Assembly (NCBI GenBank): GCA_900769985.1
Contig: CAAGIS010000029.1
Span: 1-6,581 of the forward strand
Reading direction: 5' to 3'
Length of the DNA stretch: 6,581 nucleotides
Origin: Spirochaetia bacterium
GTDB taxonomy: Bacteria > Spirochaetota > Spirochaetia > Treponematales > Treponemataceae
Shown: positions 1 to 6,075 of the stretch, piece after piece
How positions within the stretch are numbered: position 1 is the stretch's first letter
Layout of the letters: each line of letters opens with the position of its first letter
Notes under the pieces: generated by a model
The model's input: the letters and a program-made list of their open reading frames with translations, nothing else
Databases searched by the model: none
Told to the model about the DNA's origin: nothing
Position numbers and translations under genes: made by a program

Positions 1-125
1 AAAACTTTGACTGGTCAAAAACAGGATACGAGCTGGACACAACGCCTGGCCGCATTTTCTACTTTTACCACGACACAAAACGTTTTTGGAAATACGTTCG
101 CCCGGTAAGGAAGGTGGAGGGGTAG
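1..125 (+). CDS. C-terminal end of an unidentified protein (5' end outside window)
   Basis: A reading frame is open from the left edge (first full codon at 3) to a TAG at 123-125, giving about 40 residues. I do not recognise the family. The tail is rich in aromatic and basic residues (IFYFYHDTKRFWKYVRPVRK) and ends KVEG. There is no membrane segment and no recognisable motif. The frame is supported as real by a second copy near 5943-6026: four of the five differences between the copies fall at silent third codon positions, as expected if the peptide was under selection. The gene reads toward the minus-strand HTH/nuclease block, so the two units converge. The start and most of the protein lie outside the window. 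Confidence 0.7.
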   Translation, partial: NFDWSKTGYELDTTPGRIFYFYHDTKRFWKYVRPVRKVEG

Positions 126-163
126 GAGGTTTGGAGAGATGAAGTTAAAGGGGGTGATGGGGT
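42..163 (+). repeat. Direct repeat, left copy (3' end of resident gene plus 38 bp)
   Basis: These 122 bp align without gaps to 5943-6064 at a constant offset of 5901. I count 13 mismatches (about 89% identity). The first 84 bp are coding (last 28 codons including the stop) with 5 mismatches. A 15-base block around the stop codon and the purine-rich stretch just behind it are identical, and similarity fades at about 163. This copy is joined to the longer gene, while the right copy is only a 3' fragment. The two copies bracket the HTH/nuclease pair and the mod-res operon. Confidence 0.9.
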
Positions 164-169
164 GGAATC

Positions 170-198
170 AAAAAAAGCCACCTCATAATTGAAGTGGC
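170..198 (-). terminator. Intrinsic terminator behind the HTH/nuclease block
   Basis: Read on the minus strand, an 8-position stem (177-184 with 191-198, one C/A mismatch) closes a 6-base loop. It is followed at once by seven T (plus-strand A run 170-176). The G+C-rich base of the stem (GCCAC/GTGGC) and the T run make a good Rho-independent terminator for transcripts entering from the nuclease gene at 289. On the plus strand the hairpin lacks a proper T run, so it would serve the left-edge gene poorly. Confidence 0.75.
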
Positions 199-203
199 GT
201 TGA

Positions 204-281
204 AAATTTGGATGGGCGGCGTATCCATCATATCAGGTTCCCTTTCGGGAGCGCAGGGTGCCTTTCCTGCTCGTCAAATTT
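204..281 (-). other. Candidate structured RNA (four-way-junction fold) in the 3' UTR
   Basis: A closing stem pairs 204-210 with 275-281 (AAATTTG/CAAATTT, 7 bp). It encloses three hairpins: 211-215 with 225-229 (5 bp), 239-242 with 247-250 (4 bp, GAAA tetraloop on the minus strand) and 253-257 with 266-270 (5 bp). The minus strand is the likely transcribed one: the element begins 8 bases after the stop of the nuclease gene and sits 5 bases before the terminator at 198-170, and only that strand gives a GAAA loop. The two larger hairpin loops also carry complementary GGC and GCC triplets. I could not match it to a known riboswitch, ribozyme, SRP RNA or tRNA. It may be a 3'-UTR small RNA, a dispersed palindromic repeat, or a chance fold. 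Confidence 0.45.
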
Positions 282-288
282 CACCTTA

Positions 289-672
289 TTATTGCAGAGA
301 AAGGGCTGTTTTGTCAAGTTTCATTAAACGACCTAATTTGCAATAAGCTTCAATCTTTGCCATACTCACATCAAATAGCGTAGCAACATAGTACAGACCT
401 TTTGATTCATCCAGTTTTATGCTTAAAAAAATGTTGTCTTTGAAGATTTTTATTAGCTCAATTTGGCCATCATAAAATCCAGCGTAATCTGGGCAATTTA
501 TAATTTCAGGAATAAAGTCCAGATATTTTGCCGCTTTGTAATGCTTTCGTTTTAATAGATGTGACAAGAGACCTTTTGAACGATATATTTTAATTTGTTG
601 CTTTTGAATTCCCAATAATGATAGTAATGTAATTGGGATTTCTGCAACAAAAATCATTTTATCTGATGGCAT
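289..672 (-). CDS. PBECR-like nuclease-fold protein, candidate toxin
   Basis: The product is 127 aa with no signal peptide or membrane segment. The pattern resembles the PBECR family (phage Barnase-EndoU-ColicinE5/D-RelE-like nucleases, known from phage polyvalent proteins and small stand-alone proteins). Visible elements are an N-terminal IPITLLSLLGI, a basic helix GLLSHLLKRKH (residues 34-44) with candidate catalytic His/Arg/Lys, then IPEIINCPDYAG (54-65), SIKLDES (84-90) and YYVATLFDV (94-102). Family members are thought to be RNases; activity here is inferred, and the family call is from memory of the pattern. The ATG at 672 follows directly after an in-frame stop and has no Shine-Dalgarno, so Met6 (ATG at 657) is an alternative start. 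It lies 45 bp behind the HTH gene and is probably cotranscribed, an order common in toxin-antitoxin operons. Confidence 0.7.
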   Translation of the reverse strand: MPSDKMIFVAEIPITLLSLLGIQKQQIKIYRSKGLLSHLLKRKHYKAAKYLDFIPEIINCPDYAGFYDGQIELIKIFKDNIFLSIKLDESKGLYYVATLFDVSMAKIEAYCKLGRLMKLDKTALSLQ

Positions 673-717
673 GATTTAACTGTAGCATATTTTTAATGTT
701 TTTCCTATAAAAACAAA

Positions 718-1038
718 TTATTCTTCATTCTCTGGCACCGCAGGAAACTTCTTTTCAACCATTTCCATAATGTCTTTTTCAAAAAAATCCCGCACTTCTT
801 TTCTCTGGAGGCTTGCGTTGCGTAAAAATAAGTCGGCCGGATGGATTTCGAGAGCATAGGCAATTCTTAGAATCAGTTCGAATGACGGAAAATGTTTGCG
901 AGCTTCAATTCCACTGATTGTGCTTTTACCACAATCGCAGATGCCGGATAATTCTAACTGTGAAAGTCCTTTTTGAGTTCTGTAAAAAATCAAATTATCA
1001 AAAAAATCGTTTGCATAATCATTCATAAAGTTCAACAT
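718..1038 (-). CDS. XRE-family helix-turn-helix regulator, candidate antitoxin
   Basis: The product is 106 aa. Residues about 15-71 form a Cro/C1-type HTH: a first helix NLIFYRTQKGLS, the LELSGICDCGKSTISGIEARKHFPS turn and recognition helices in two parts, and LRIAYALEIHPADLF as the closing helix. The C-terminal 30 residues are acidic and charged (VRDFFEKDIMEMVEKKF), a possible dimer or partner-binding tail. It is the first gene of the minus-strand block and diverges from mod across 214 bp. It probably represses its own promoter and could neutralise the following nuclease-like protein. An alternative role is as a controller protein for the adjacent restriction system, since C proteins are also small XRE proteins beside R-M genes. 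Neither ATG (1038, or Met5 at 1026) has a clear Shine-Dalgarno. Confidence 0.85.
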   Translation of the reverse strand: MLNFMNDYANDFFDNLIFYRTQKGLSQLELSGICDCGKSTISGIEARKHFPSFELILRIAYALEIHPADLFLRNASLQRKEVRDFFEKDIMEMVEKKFPAVPENEE

Positions 1039-1079
1039 AACCGACTTTTTTGCTAAAAATATTCTATAAATAAACCGAT

Positions 1080-1085
1080 ATTATA
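1080..1085 (-). promoter_or_regulatory. Possible -10 box of the HTH/nuclease operon
   Basis: A perfect TATAAT is read on the minus strand 42 bp upstream of the HTH start, giving a leader of about 35 bases. No convincing -35 is seen at 16-18 bp. The site overlaps a second TATAAT on the plus strand (1082-1087). One arm of the inverted repeat (1091-1097) lies in the -10/-35 spacer, where a bound repressor would block polymerase. Confidence 0.35.
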
Positions 1086-1090
1086 ATAGT

Positions 1091-1138
1091 GGTCTATTTA
1101 ATAAACTTTATTATATGTTATTTCTATATCTATAGACC
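1091..1138. promoter_or_regulatory. Widely spaced inverted repeat, candidate operator
   Basis: GGTCTAT (1091-1097) and ATAGACC (1132-1138) are perfect 7-bp inverted arms, 41 bp centre to centre (about four helical turns), in the shared promoter region of the divergent HTH and mod genes. Between them is very A+T-rich DNA. Spacing on one face of the helix would suit two bound HTH dimers or a loop. The arms are short, so chance is possible in A+T-rich sequence, though both arms are its G+C-richest words. Confidence 0.4.
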
Positions 1139-1239
1139 TTAAAGGCAATTATAAATGCACTTTTCAAGGATTCAACTCCAAATCAGCACATGGTCATAGA
1201 AACAAACGAACAGCCTCTGTGACAAAAACATATAAAAAT

Positions 1240-1244
1240 GGGAG
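1240..1244 (+). promoter_or_regulatory. Shine-Dalgarno of mod
   Basis: GGGAG lies 8 bases before the ATG at 1253 and supports that start. No strong -10/-35 pair for mod is seen in 1139-1239; the weak candidate TTCAAC (1171) with TCATAG (1194) at 17-bp spacing is unconvincing. Confidence 0.7.
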
Positions 1245-1252
1245 CAACATAA

Positions 1253-2998
1253 ATGAGTGAACAGAAAGAACAGTTTGAATTTAACTATGAACCGATACGA
1301 GGTTATCCTGAACTACGCTGGACAGGAAAGAGACCTTTTACAGGAACACCATATTACCCTGCACAGCTAAAAGAAAGCTACGGCGATGACGTGGACGGGT
1401 GGCGGAACAAAATATATTGGGGCGACAATCTGCAAGTGATGAGCCATTTGTTAAAAGACTATCGCGGCAAGGTGAATTTAATTTATATCGATCCGCCCTT
1501 TGACAGCAAGGCAGACTACAAAAAGAAAATAAAAATGATGGGAATTAAGGCAGAAGGTGACAAATCTGCTTTTGAAGAAAAACAATATGGTGATATATGG
1601 ACGAATGATGAATACTTGCAATTTATTTATGAACGATTGATTATTTGCCGTGAATTGCTTTGTAGTTCTGGAGCTATATATGTGCATTGCGATTGGCATA
1701 AGTCTCATTATATGAGAGCAATTCTTGATGAAGTTTTTGGAATAGAAAAATTTGTAAATGAAATTATTTGGTTTTATCCAAGTGGTAGCGATCCTTCTAA
1801 CTGTTTCAATAGAAAACACGATACTATTTTTTTATATGCAAATGAAAATTATAAATACAATTTTGATGCTGTTGCTATTCCTTACAGTGATGATCAAAAG
1901 AAGCGTTTTAAAGAAACAGATGAGGTTGGTAGAAAATTTTATTGGAATATAAACCCTCGTGGTGAACGTGTAAAAACATATATGAAATCTGGTATTGGAG
2001 AATATGATGTTTGGAATATCGGCATTGATGCTACAAGTATAAAGGAAATTAATTATCCTACAACAAAGCCTGAAAAACTTCTCGAACGCATAATCAAAGC
2101 CTCTTCCAACCCCGGTGACATCGTGTTCGACTGTTTTATGGGAAGTGGCACAACGCAGGCAGTCGCAATGAAACTCGGCCGCCGCTTTCTGGGTGCAGAC
2201 ATCAATCTTGGCGCAATCCAGACAACAACAAAAAGGCTCTTAAAAGTAGCAGGAGAATTGAATGGTCAGTTAGAAACAGAGCATCCGTTCTACACTGGCT
2301 TTGAAGTCTACAATGTAAACGACTACGACTTTTTCCGCAACGAACTTGAAGCAAAACGCCTTATCTGCGAGGCAATGGGTATGGAACAGCTGCCGGATAG
2401 CACTGTGTACGACGCGCTTTTGGACGGACGCAAAGTATGCATACTCGGCATTAACCGGATAGCCACTGCAAGCGAATTTGCAAAGCTTTTAAACAACGTG
2501 AACATTTCAGAATGGCAGTCAAAGCAAAAAGAAAATCCCACAAAGCCCGTTGAAGAAATCACTTTTGTGTGCATGGGACACGACCCCAACTTAAAGGCAC
2601 AGTTTGAAGAAGAAGTCAGCAAAATGGGGTTCAAGGTTGATGTAGAAATAATCGACCTTCTTCGCGACAAAAAAGATTTGCGCTTCAAGCGGGACAGCGA
2701 CGCAAAAATTGTAGTCAAGAATAATAAACTCATAATAGAAAACTTCTTCCCGATGAACCTGCTGCAAAAACTCAGCATAGAAAAGACAGACGTTTCTAAC
2801 TGGAAGGAACTTGCCGAAAGCGTCTTCATCGACTGGAACTATGACGGAGTTACATTCAGCCCTGAACTTACAGACATCCCGGAAAAAAATGAACTTGTAA
2901 AAGGCGAGTACGACATCCCAAAATCAGCCGGTACAATCCACATAAAAATCACCGACCTTATCAGCGAAAGGTGGGAAGGAAATGTGGAGGCAGAGTAA
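1253..2998 (+). CDS. mod: Type III R-M methyltransferase subunit (Mod), N6-adenine, beta class
   Basis: The 581-aa protein transfers a methyl group from S-adenosylmethionine to adenine in the recognition site, protecting host DNA and giving the complex its specificity. Motifs run in beta-class order. An N-terminal KIYWGDNLQVM (53-63) comes first, then catalytic motif IV as DPPF in NLIYIDPPFDS (75-85), SSGAIYVHCDWHKSHYMRAILDEVFG (138-163, a motif V/VI-like region; positions given for reference), motif X TTKPEKLLERII (270-281), and motif I SAM-binding DCFMGSGTT (293-301) with FLGADI. The target recognition region lies between motifs IV and I. The C-terminal 230 residues are a variable domain likely to contact Res. 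The start is fixed by GGGAG at 1240, and the stop overlaps the res start by one base. The centre of the gene is strikingly A+T-rich, suggesting replacement of the recognition domain. N6-adenine specificity is inferred from family. Confidence 0.93.
   Translation: MSEQKEQFEFNYEPIRGYPELRWTGKRPFTGTPYYPAQLKESYGDDVDGWRNKIYWGDNLQVMSHLLKDYRGKVNLIYIDPPFDSKADYKKKIKMMGIKAEGDKSAFEEKQYGDIWTNDEYLQFIYERLIICRELLCSSGAIYVHCDWHKSHYMRAILDEVFGIEKFVNEIIWFYPSGSDPSNCFNRKHDTIFLYANENYKYNFDAVAIPYSDDQKKRFKETDEVGRKFYWNINPRGERVKTYMKSGIGEYDVWNIGIDATSIKEINYPTTKPEKLLERIIKASSNPGDIVFDCFMGSGTTQAVAMKLGRRFLGADINLGAIQTTTKRLLKVAGELNGQLETEHPFYTGFEVYNVNDYDFFRNELEAKRLICEAMGMEQLPDSTVYDALLDGRKVCILGINRIATASEFAKLLNNVNISEWQSKQKENPTKPVEEITFVCMGHDPNLKAQFEEEVSKMGFKVDVEIIDLLRDKKDLRFKRDSDAKIVVKNNKLIIENFFPMNLLQKLSIEKTDVSNWKELAESVFIDWNYDGVTFSPELTDIPEKNELVKGEYDIPKSAGTIHIKITDLISERWEGNVEAE
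1545..2085 (+). other. A+T-rich block in mod covering the target recognition region
   Basis: My hand count gives about 29% G+C for 1741-2040 against about 48% for 2101-2340. Codons switch from C-ending to T/A-ending inside the block and back again near 2085. The block corresponds roughly to residues 98-278, between catalytic motif IV and SAM motif I, where beta-class type III enzymes carry the DNA recognition domain. Boundaries are approximate. The best explanation is exchange of the recognition domain by recombination. Confidence 0.6.
2984..2990 (+). promoter_or_regulatory. Shine-Dalgarno of res (decides the start)
   Basis: GTGGAGG, inside the end of mod, stands 7 bases before the ATG at 2998. 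This selects 2998 over an in-frame GTG at 2971 that would add nine residues (MGRKCGGRV) and would itself cover the ribosome site. The TAATG overlap indicates translational coupling of Mod and Res. Confidence 0.8.
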
Positions 2999-5871
2999 TG
3001 GCAAAAACAAAAGGAACTGAACTTGATTTTCCGTTTTACCGCATTATGTGGCAGTTCTATTCTGAAAATAAAAAGGAAATCAAAAAAGCATATACTAAAC
3101 TTACGCGAAATATTTTATCAAACGCAGAACCGAACAAAGACAATCCGAACAGTTTTTTGCGTCAACCGCAGTACGAAGCATTTGAAATGTATGTGTTCTT
3201 AAAAGAATATCTTGGAAACCCGAAGCTCGCGGATTTGTTTGATTGCTGGAGAAGGAATGTTGATATAGAAATTCAAGTTGCTGAAGCACGTACTCCAATG
3301 GTTGCAGAACGAACTCCAATGGTTGCTGAGCGTAGTCGAAGCATACCATTCACTTTTGAAAACACTCGCATTTATGGTGATGGTCTTTTCAATGAATTGG
3401 ATTTTACGAACCGAGACACTCTCTATTCATTTTTTGAACAGCTAAAAGATTTGAGGCAGGACTATGCAAACTATATTTTTGCGCTCACGATGGGAACTGG
3501 AAAAACGATTCTTATGGCGCTCTGCATTTTCTATGAATTCCTGCTTGCACATAAATATCCTCACGATGAACGCTTTTGCCACAACGCACTTGTGCTTGCT
3601 CCAGATACTACGGTTTTGCAGTCATTAAAAGAAATTCAAACTTTTGACAAAACAAAAGTGTTTACAGAAAAATATGCGAACGAATTGAATTCTATTATCA
3701 AGTTCCATTTTCTTGACGAAGGCGGCGTTGCCTTAAGCACAATGGACGGCTCAGATTTCAACCTGATTATTTCAACGAGCCAGAAAATCATCCTCAAGAA
3801 AAAACACAAGGATGAATCTGCCGGGGAACTTCTTTTTAAAGATGCCTGGGCTTCCATACTGGCAGGAAATCCAAACGCAGACCTTTACATGCTCGATGAT
3901 GATTCAAGTCTTATGGCAAATCAACGCTATCAGAAACTTACCCGCCTTCGTCAGCTTGGAATCTATGTCGATGAAGCACATCACGCATTCGGTAAATCTC
4001 TTAAAAGCGATATGCTCGACCGCTCCAAAGAAACAAGTCTTCGCCTTACGATTGACGGCCTTGTAAAAGAACTTGATTCTGCCGGAACAAAAGTCGTCGC
4101 CTGCTACAATTTTACAGGAACTCCGTACATTGAAAACCGTCTTATGCCGGAAGTTGTTTATGAATACGGCTTAAAAGATGCCATTGATTCAGGCTATCTT
4201 AAAAAAACTTTTGTAGAAGATTATGAAAACGTTCAGTGTCAGAGTTTTATCACAAGTGCGGTAGAAGCGTTTGTAAATCAGCACCGCTCAAAAAACGGAG
4301 TCTGGAACCGCTACGAAGGAATGTTACCTAAGATGGCACTTTTTGCCACAACGATTGACGAATTAAACAATGAGTTAAAGCCCGCACTGGAAAAAGCGCT
4401 TTCCAAGCTGGATATTTCTCAGGATTCAATTCTTGTAAATGTCGGCGATGACAAACTCACCAAACAGGACGACTTGCGCGAGTTCTTAAAGCTCGATACA
4501 CAAGAAAGCAAAAAGCAGTTTATTCTTCTTGTCGGAAAAGGGAAGGAAGGTTGGAACTGCCGGAGTCTTTTCAGCGTCGCGTTGTTCAGAAAACCTAAAA
4601 GTACGATTTTTGTTTTGCAGGCAACAATGCGCTGCTTGCGTTCGATTACAGAAACACAGCAGATAGGCCAGATATTTTTGAGCACGGAAAACCTAAGCAT
4701 TTTGCAGGACGAACTGAACAAGAACTTTAAAGTCAGCGTGGATGACCTAAAAGGTAAAGATTATTCAAGCAAAAAAGTCCGTCATATTTACGTGCGCGAA
4801 AAAGTGCCTGTAAAAATGATTGAACAGACTTATGAATACAGAATTACAGAACTAAAGCCAGTCGAGTATTCTTTGTTTGATGCCTCAACTGGTTTTGATT
4901 TTGAAAAATACCGCCGCACAAAAAGTACTCATTTACTTTCAAATATTGACTCCGCCTCAATCCGAAAAGAAGTTGATTCGTCTGATGAACGCACATTCAC
5001 AGAATATTCGCTTGTTGCAGAACTTTCGTTCTATCTTACTCAGCATGAAATAGATTCAGAAGGAAAAGAAAAAATCTGCCGATGGTCGCCTGTTAAAATC
5101 CGTGAACTTCTGGAGCATTGTACGGATGGAATTGAAACAATTCTTGAAAAGGTGAATTACTCGAATTCAATTTTGTATGACTGGATTGTGCCAGAATTGT
5201 TCAAGCAGATTTATAAAATCTCTTATGAAAAAGGCGAGAAAAAAGAAATCATAAAATGGCTTACAAAAGACCCTCCAAAAAATCCAGACGGAACGGACGG
5301 CTGCTATAACTTAAACTTTGATGATGATTCGTTTGTGGAAGAAACATCTCCTCAATTTTCAGAATACAGCCAAAGTTCAACTAATCCTCTAAATGCAAAG
5401 AAAAGTTTTAATCTTTCCGGTTACGGATTTGATTCCAGTTCAGAAAAATCTTTCTTTGTGCGAAATCTCTTTAACAATAAAGAAATAAAACACATCTGGT
5501 TTACAGGAATGCTTACAAATGGTCAGAGTGATTTCTATGTCCACTATATAGACCCGGAACTTCATACTCTGCGTTCTTACTACCCGGATTTTCTTGTTGA
5601 ACTGAATGACGGAAAATTCTACATCGTAGAAATCAAGGGCGAAAACTTAATTGACAAAGCAAGCACACAGGCGAAAGTTCAGTATGCAAAACAGATGTAT
5701 TCAGCAAGTGGACTTGAATATGTGTTTATTCCGTCAAAATATGCGGATATGATTTTGCAGGAATTTGTTGCTGACTCTGAAAAGCTGAAACTTTTTGAAG
5801 AACCAAAACCTGCAGGCTATGAAACTTCAAGTGATTACGGTTTGCTGAAAGTCGCAAGTCCTAAAACTTAA
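2998..5871 (+). CDS. res: Type III restriction endonuclease subunit (Res), DEAH helicase-nuclease
   Basis: The 957-aa protein (family size about 900-1000) should work only in complex with Mod, hydrolysing ATP to communicate along DNA between sites and cutting unmethylated DNA. Superfamily 2 motifs, counted from the ATG at 2998: Q-like LRQPQYEAFE (54-63), Walker A TMGTGKT (164-170), motif Ia LVLAPDTT, Walker B DEAH (325-328), motif III FTGTP (372-376), motif V GKGKEGWNC (513-521) and motif VI QATMRCLR (541-548). The C-terminal nuclease has PD (863-864), then E878 and K880 in VEIKG, a complete PD-(D/E)XK site. All key residues are present, so the enzyme looks functional. It forms an operon with mod. 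It is unusual in carrying a short in-frame repeat at residues 94-115. No clear terminator follows. Confidence 0.94.
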   Translation: MAKTKGTELDFPFYRIMWQFYSENKKEIKKAYTKLTRNILSNAEPNKDNPNSFLRQPQYEAFEMYVFLKEYLGNPKLADLFDCWRRNVDIEIQVAEARTPMVAERTPMVAERSRSIPFTFENTRIYGDGLFNELDFTNRDTLYSFFEQLKDLRQDYANYIFALTMGTGKTILMALCIFYEFLLAHKYPHDERFCHNALVLAPDTTVLQSLKEIQTFDKTKVFTEKYANELNSIIKFHFLDEGGVALSTMDGSDFNLIISTSQKIILKKKHKDESAGELLFKDAWASILAGNPNADLYMLDDDSSLMANQRYQKLTRLRQLGIYVDEAHHAFGKSLKSDMLDRSKETSLRLTIDGLVKELDSAGTKVVACYNFTGTPYIENRLMPEVVYEYGLKDAIDSGYLKKTFVEDYENVQCQSFITSAVEAFVNQHRSKNGVWNRYEGMLPKMALFATTIDELNNELKPALEKALSKLDISQDSILVNVGDDKLTKQDDLREFLKLDTQESKKQFILLVGKGKEGWNCRSLFSVALFRKPKSTIFVLQATMRCLRSITETQQIGQIFLSTENLSILQDELNKNFKVSVDDLKGKDYSSKKVRHIYVREKVPVKMIEQTYEYRITELKPVEYSLFDASTGFDFEKYRRTKSTHLLSNIDSASIRKEVDSSDERTFTEYSLVAELSFYLTQHEIDSEGKEKICRWSPVKIRELLEHCTDGIETILEKVNYSNSILYDWIVPELFKQIYKISYEKGEKKEIIKWLTKDPPKNPDGTDGCYNLNFDDDSFVEETSPQFSEYSQSSTNPLNAKKSFNLSGYGFDSSSEKSFFVRNLFNNKEIKHIWFTGMLTNGQSDFYVHYIDPELHTLRSYYPDFLVELNDGKFYIVEIKGENLIDKASTQAKVQYAKQMYSASGLEYVFIPSKYADMILQEFVADSEKLKLFEEPKPAGYETSSDYGLLKVASPKT
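3277..3342 (+). repeat. In-frame tandem repeat inside res (VAERTPM units)
   Basis: Three successive units are seen: 3277-3300 (VAEARTPM, 24 bp), 3301-3321 (VAERTPM, 21 bp) and 3322-3342 (VAERSRS, 21 bp). The shared core is GTTGC-GA-CG-ACTCCAATG. The last unit contains GCTGAGCGTAGTCGAAGC, whose reverse complement encodes FDYAQQP, a peptide I recall as a recurrent product of dispersed intergenic repeats in several bacterial genomes. The units sit between the Q-like motif and Walker A, in a linker that should tolerate insertion. Confidence 0.65.
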
Positions 5872-5924
5872 AAGGATGGAAAATAAAGAGGACTCGTTTG
5901 TCAAATGCAGAATAATCAGATTGA

Positions 5925-6026
5925 TTTTTCTCAGCATTGATGACGCCTGACCGCATTTTCTACTTTTACCACGACACAAAACGCTTCTGGAAATATGTGC
6001 GCCCGGTAAGGAAGGTGGAGGGGTAG
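5925..6026 (+). pseudogene. 3' fragment of the left-edge gene (last 28 codons)
   Basis: The frame is closed by a TGA at 5922-5924. It then reads through an ATG at 5940 into TPDRIFYFYHDTKRFWKYV and the same C-terminus as the gene at 1-125, with a TAG at 6024-6026. Homology begins abruptly at 5943. Differences from the left copy are G to D plus four silent changes. There is no Shine-Dalgarno before the ATG, so it is a remnant rather than a small gene. It lies 53 bp after res, on the same strand, and faces the minus-strand gene ending at 6076. Confidence 0.7.
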
Positions 6027-6064
6027 GAGGTTTGGATAGCAGAAGTTAAAGGGGTGGTCAGGGT
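5943..6064 (+). repeat. Direct repeat, right copy
   Basis: This is the partner of 42-163 (109 of 122 positions identical by hand alignment, no gaps). It bounds the res side of the cassette. The distance between copies is 5.9 kb, and everything between them is the HTH/nuclease pair plus mod-res. No transposase, integrase or terminal inverted repeats accompany it. Confidence 0.9.
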
Positions 6065-6075
6065 ATTGAGTTTGA

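Noticed and set aside
204..281. SRP RNA, tRNA or TPP riboswitch identity for the structured segment
   Set aside because: On the plus strand TCAGG...GCAGG recalls SRP helix 8, but the outer sequences do not pair as one long hairpin. No T-loop or anticodon arm of normal size is present. The TPP core CTGAGA is missing.
1500..1560. Simple sequence repeat giving phase-variable mod
   Set aside because: The A-rich stretch here is irregular, and I saw no tetra- or pentanucleotide repeat tract anywhere in mod.
2323..2829. 168-codon minus-strand open frame inside mod
   Set aside because: Lies antisense to a clear methyltransferase C-terminal domain, is rich in Ser/Leu/Phe as antisense shadows are, and has no recognisable domain.
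2971..2998. GTG at 2971 as the start of res
   Set aside because: The ATG at 2998 has GTGGAGG at good spacing and a TAATG coupling with mod; the longer form adds only a translated ribosome-binding site.
3101..3349. 82-codon minus-strand frame with FDYAQQPLE repeats
   Set aside because: Antisense of the repeat units inside res; the peptide is informative about the repeat but not evidence of a gene.
5876..5950. 24-codon frame starting ATG at 5876 right after res
   Set aside because: AGG directly abuts the ATG, too close to serve as a ribosome site, and the peptide has no recognisable features.
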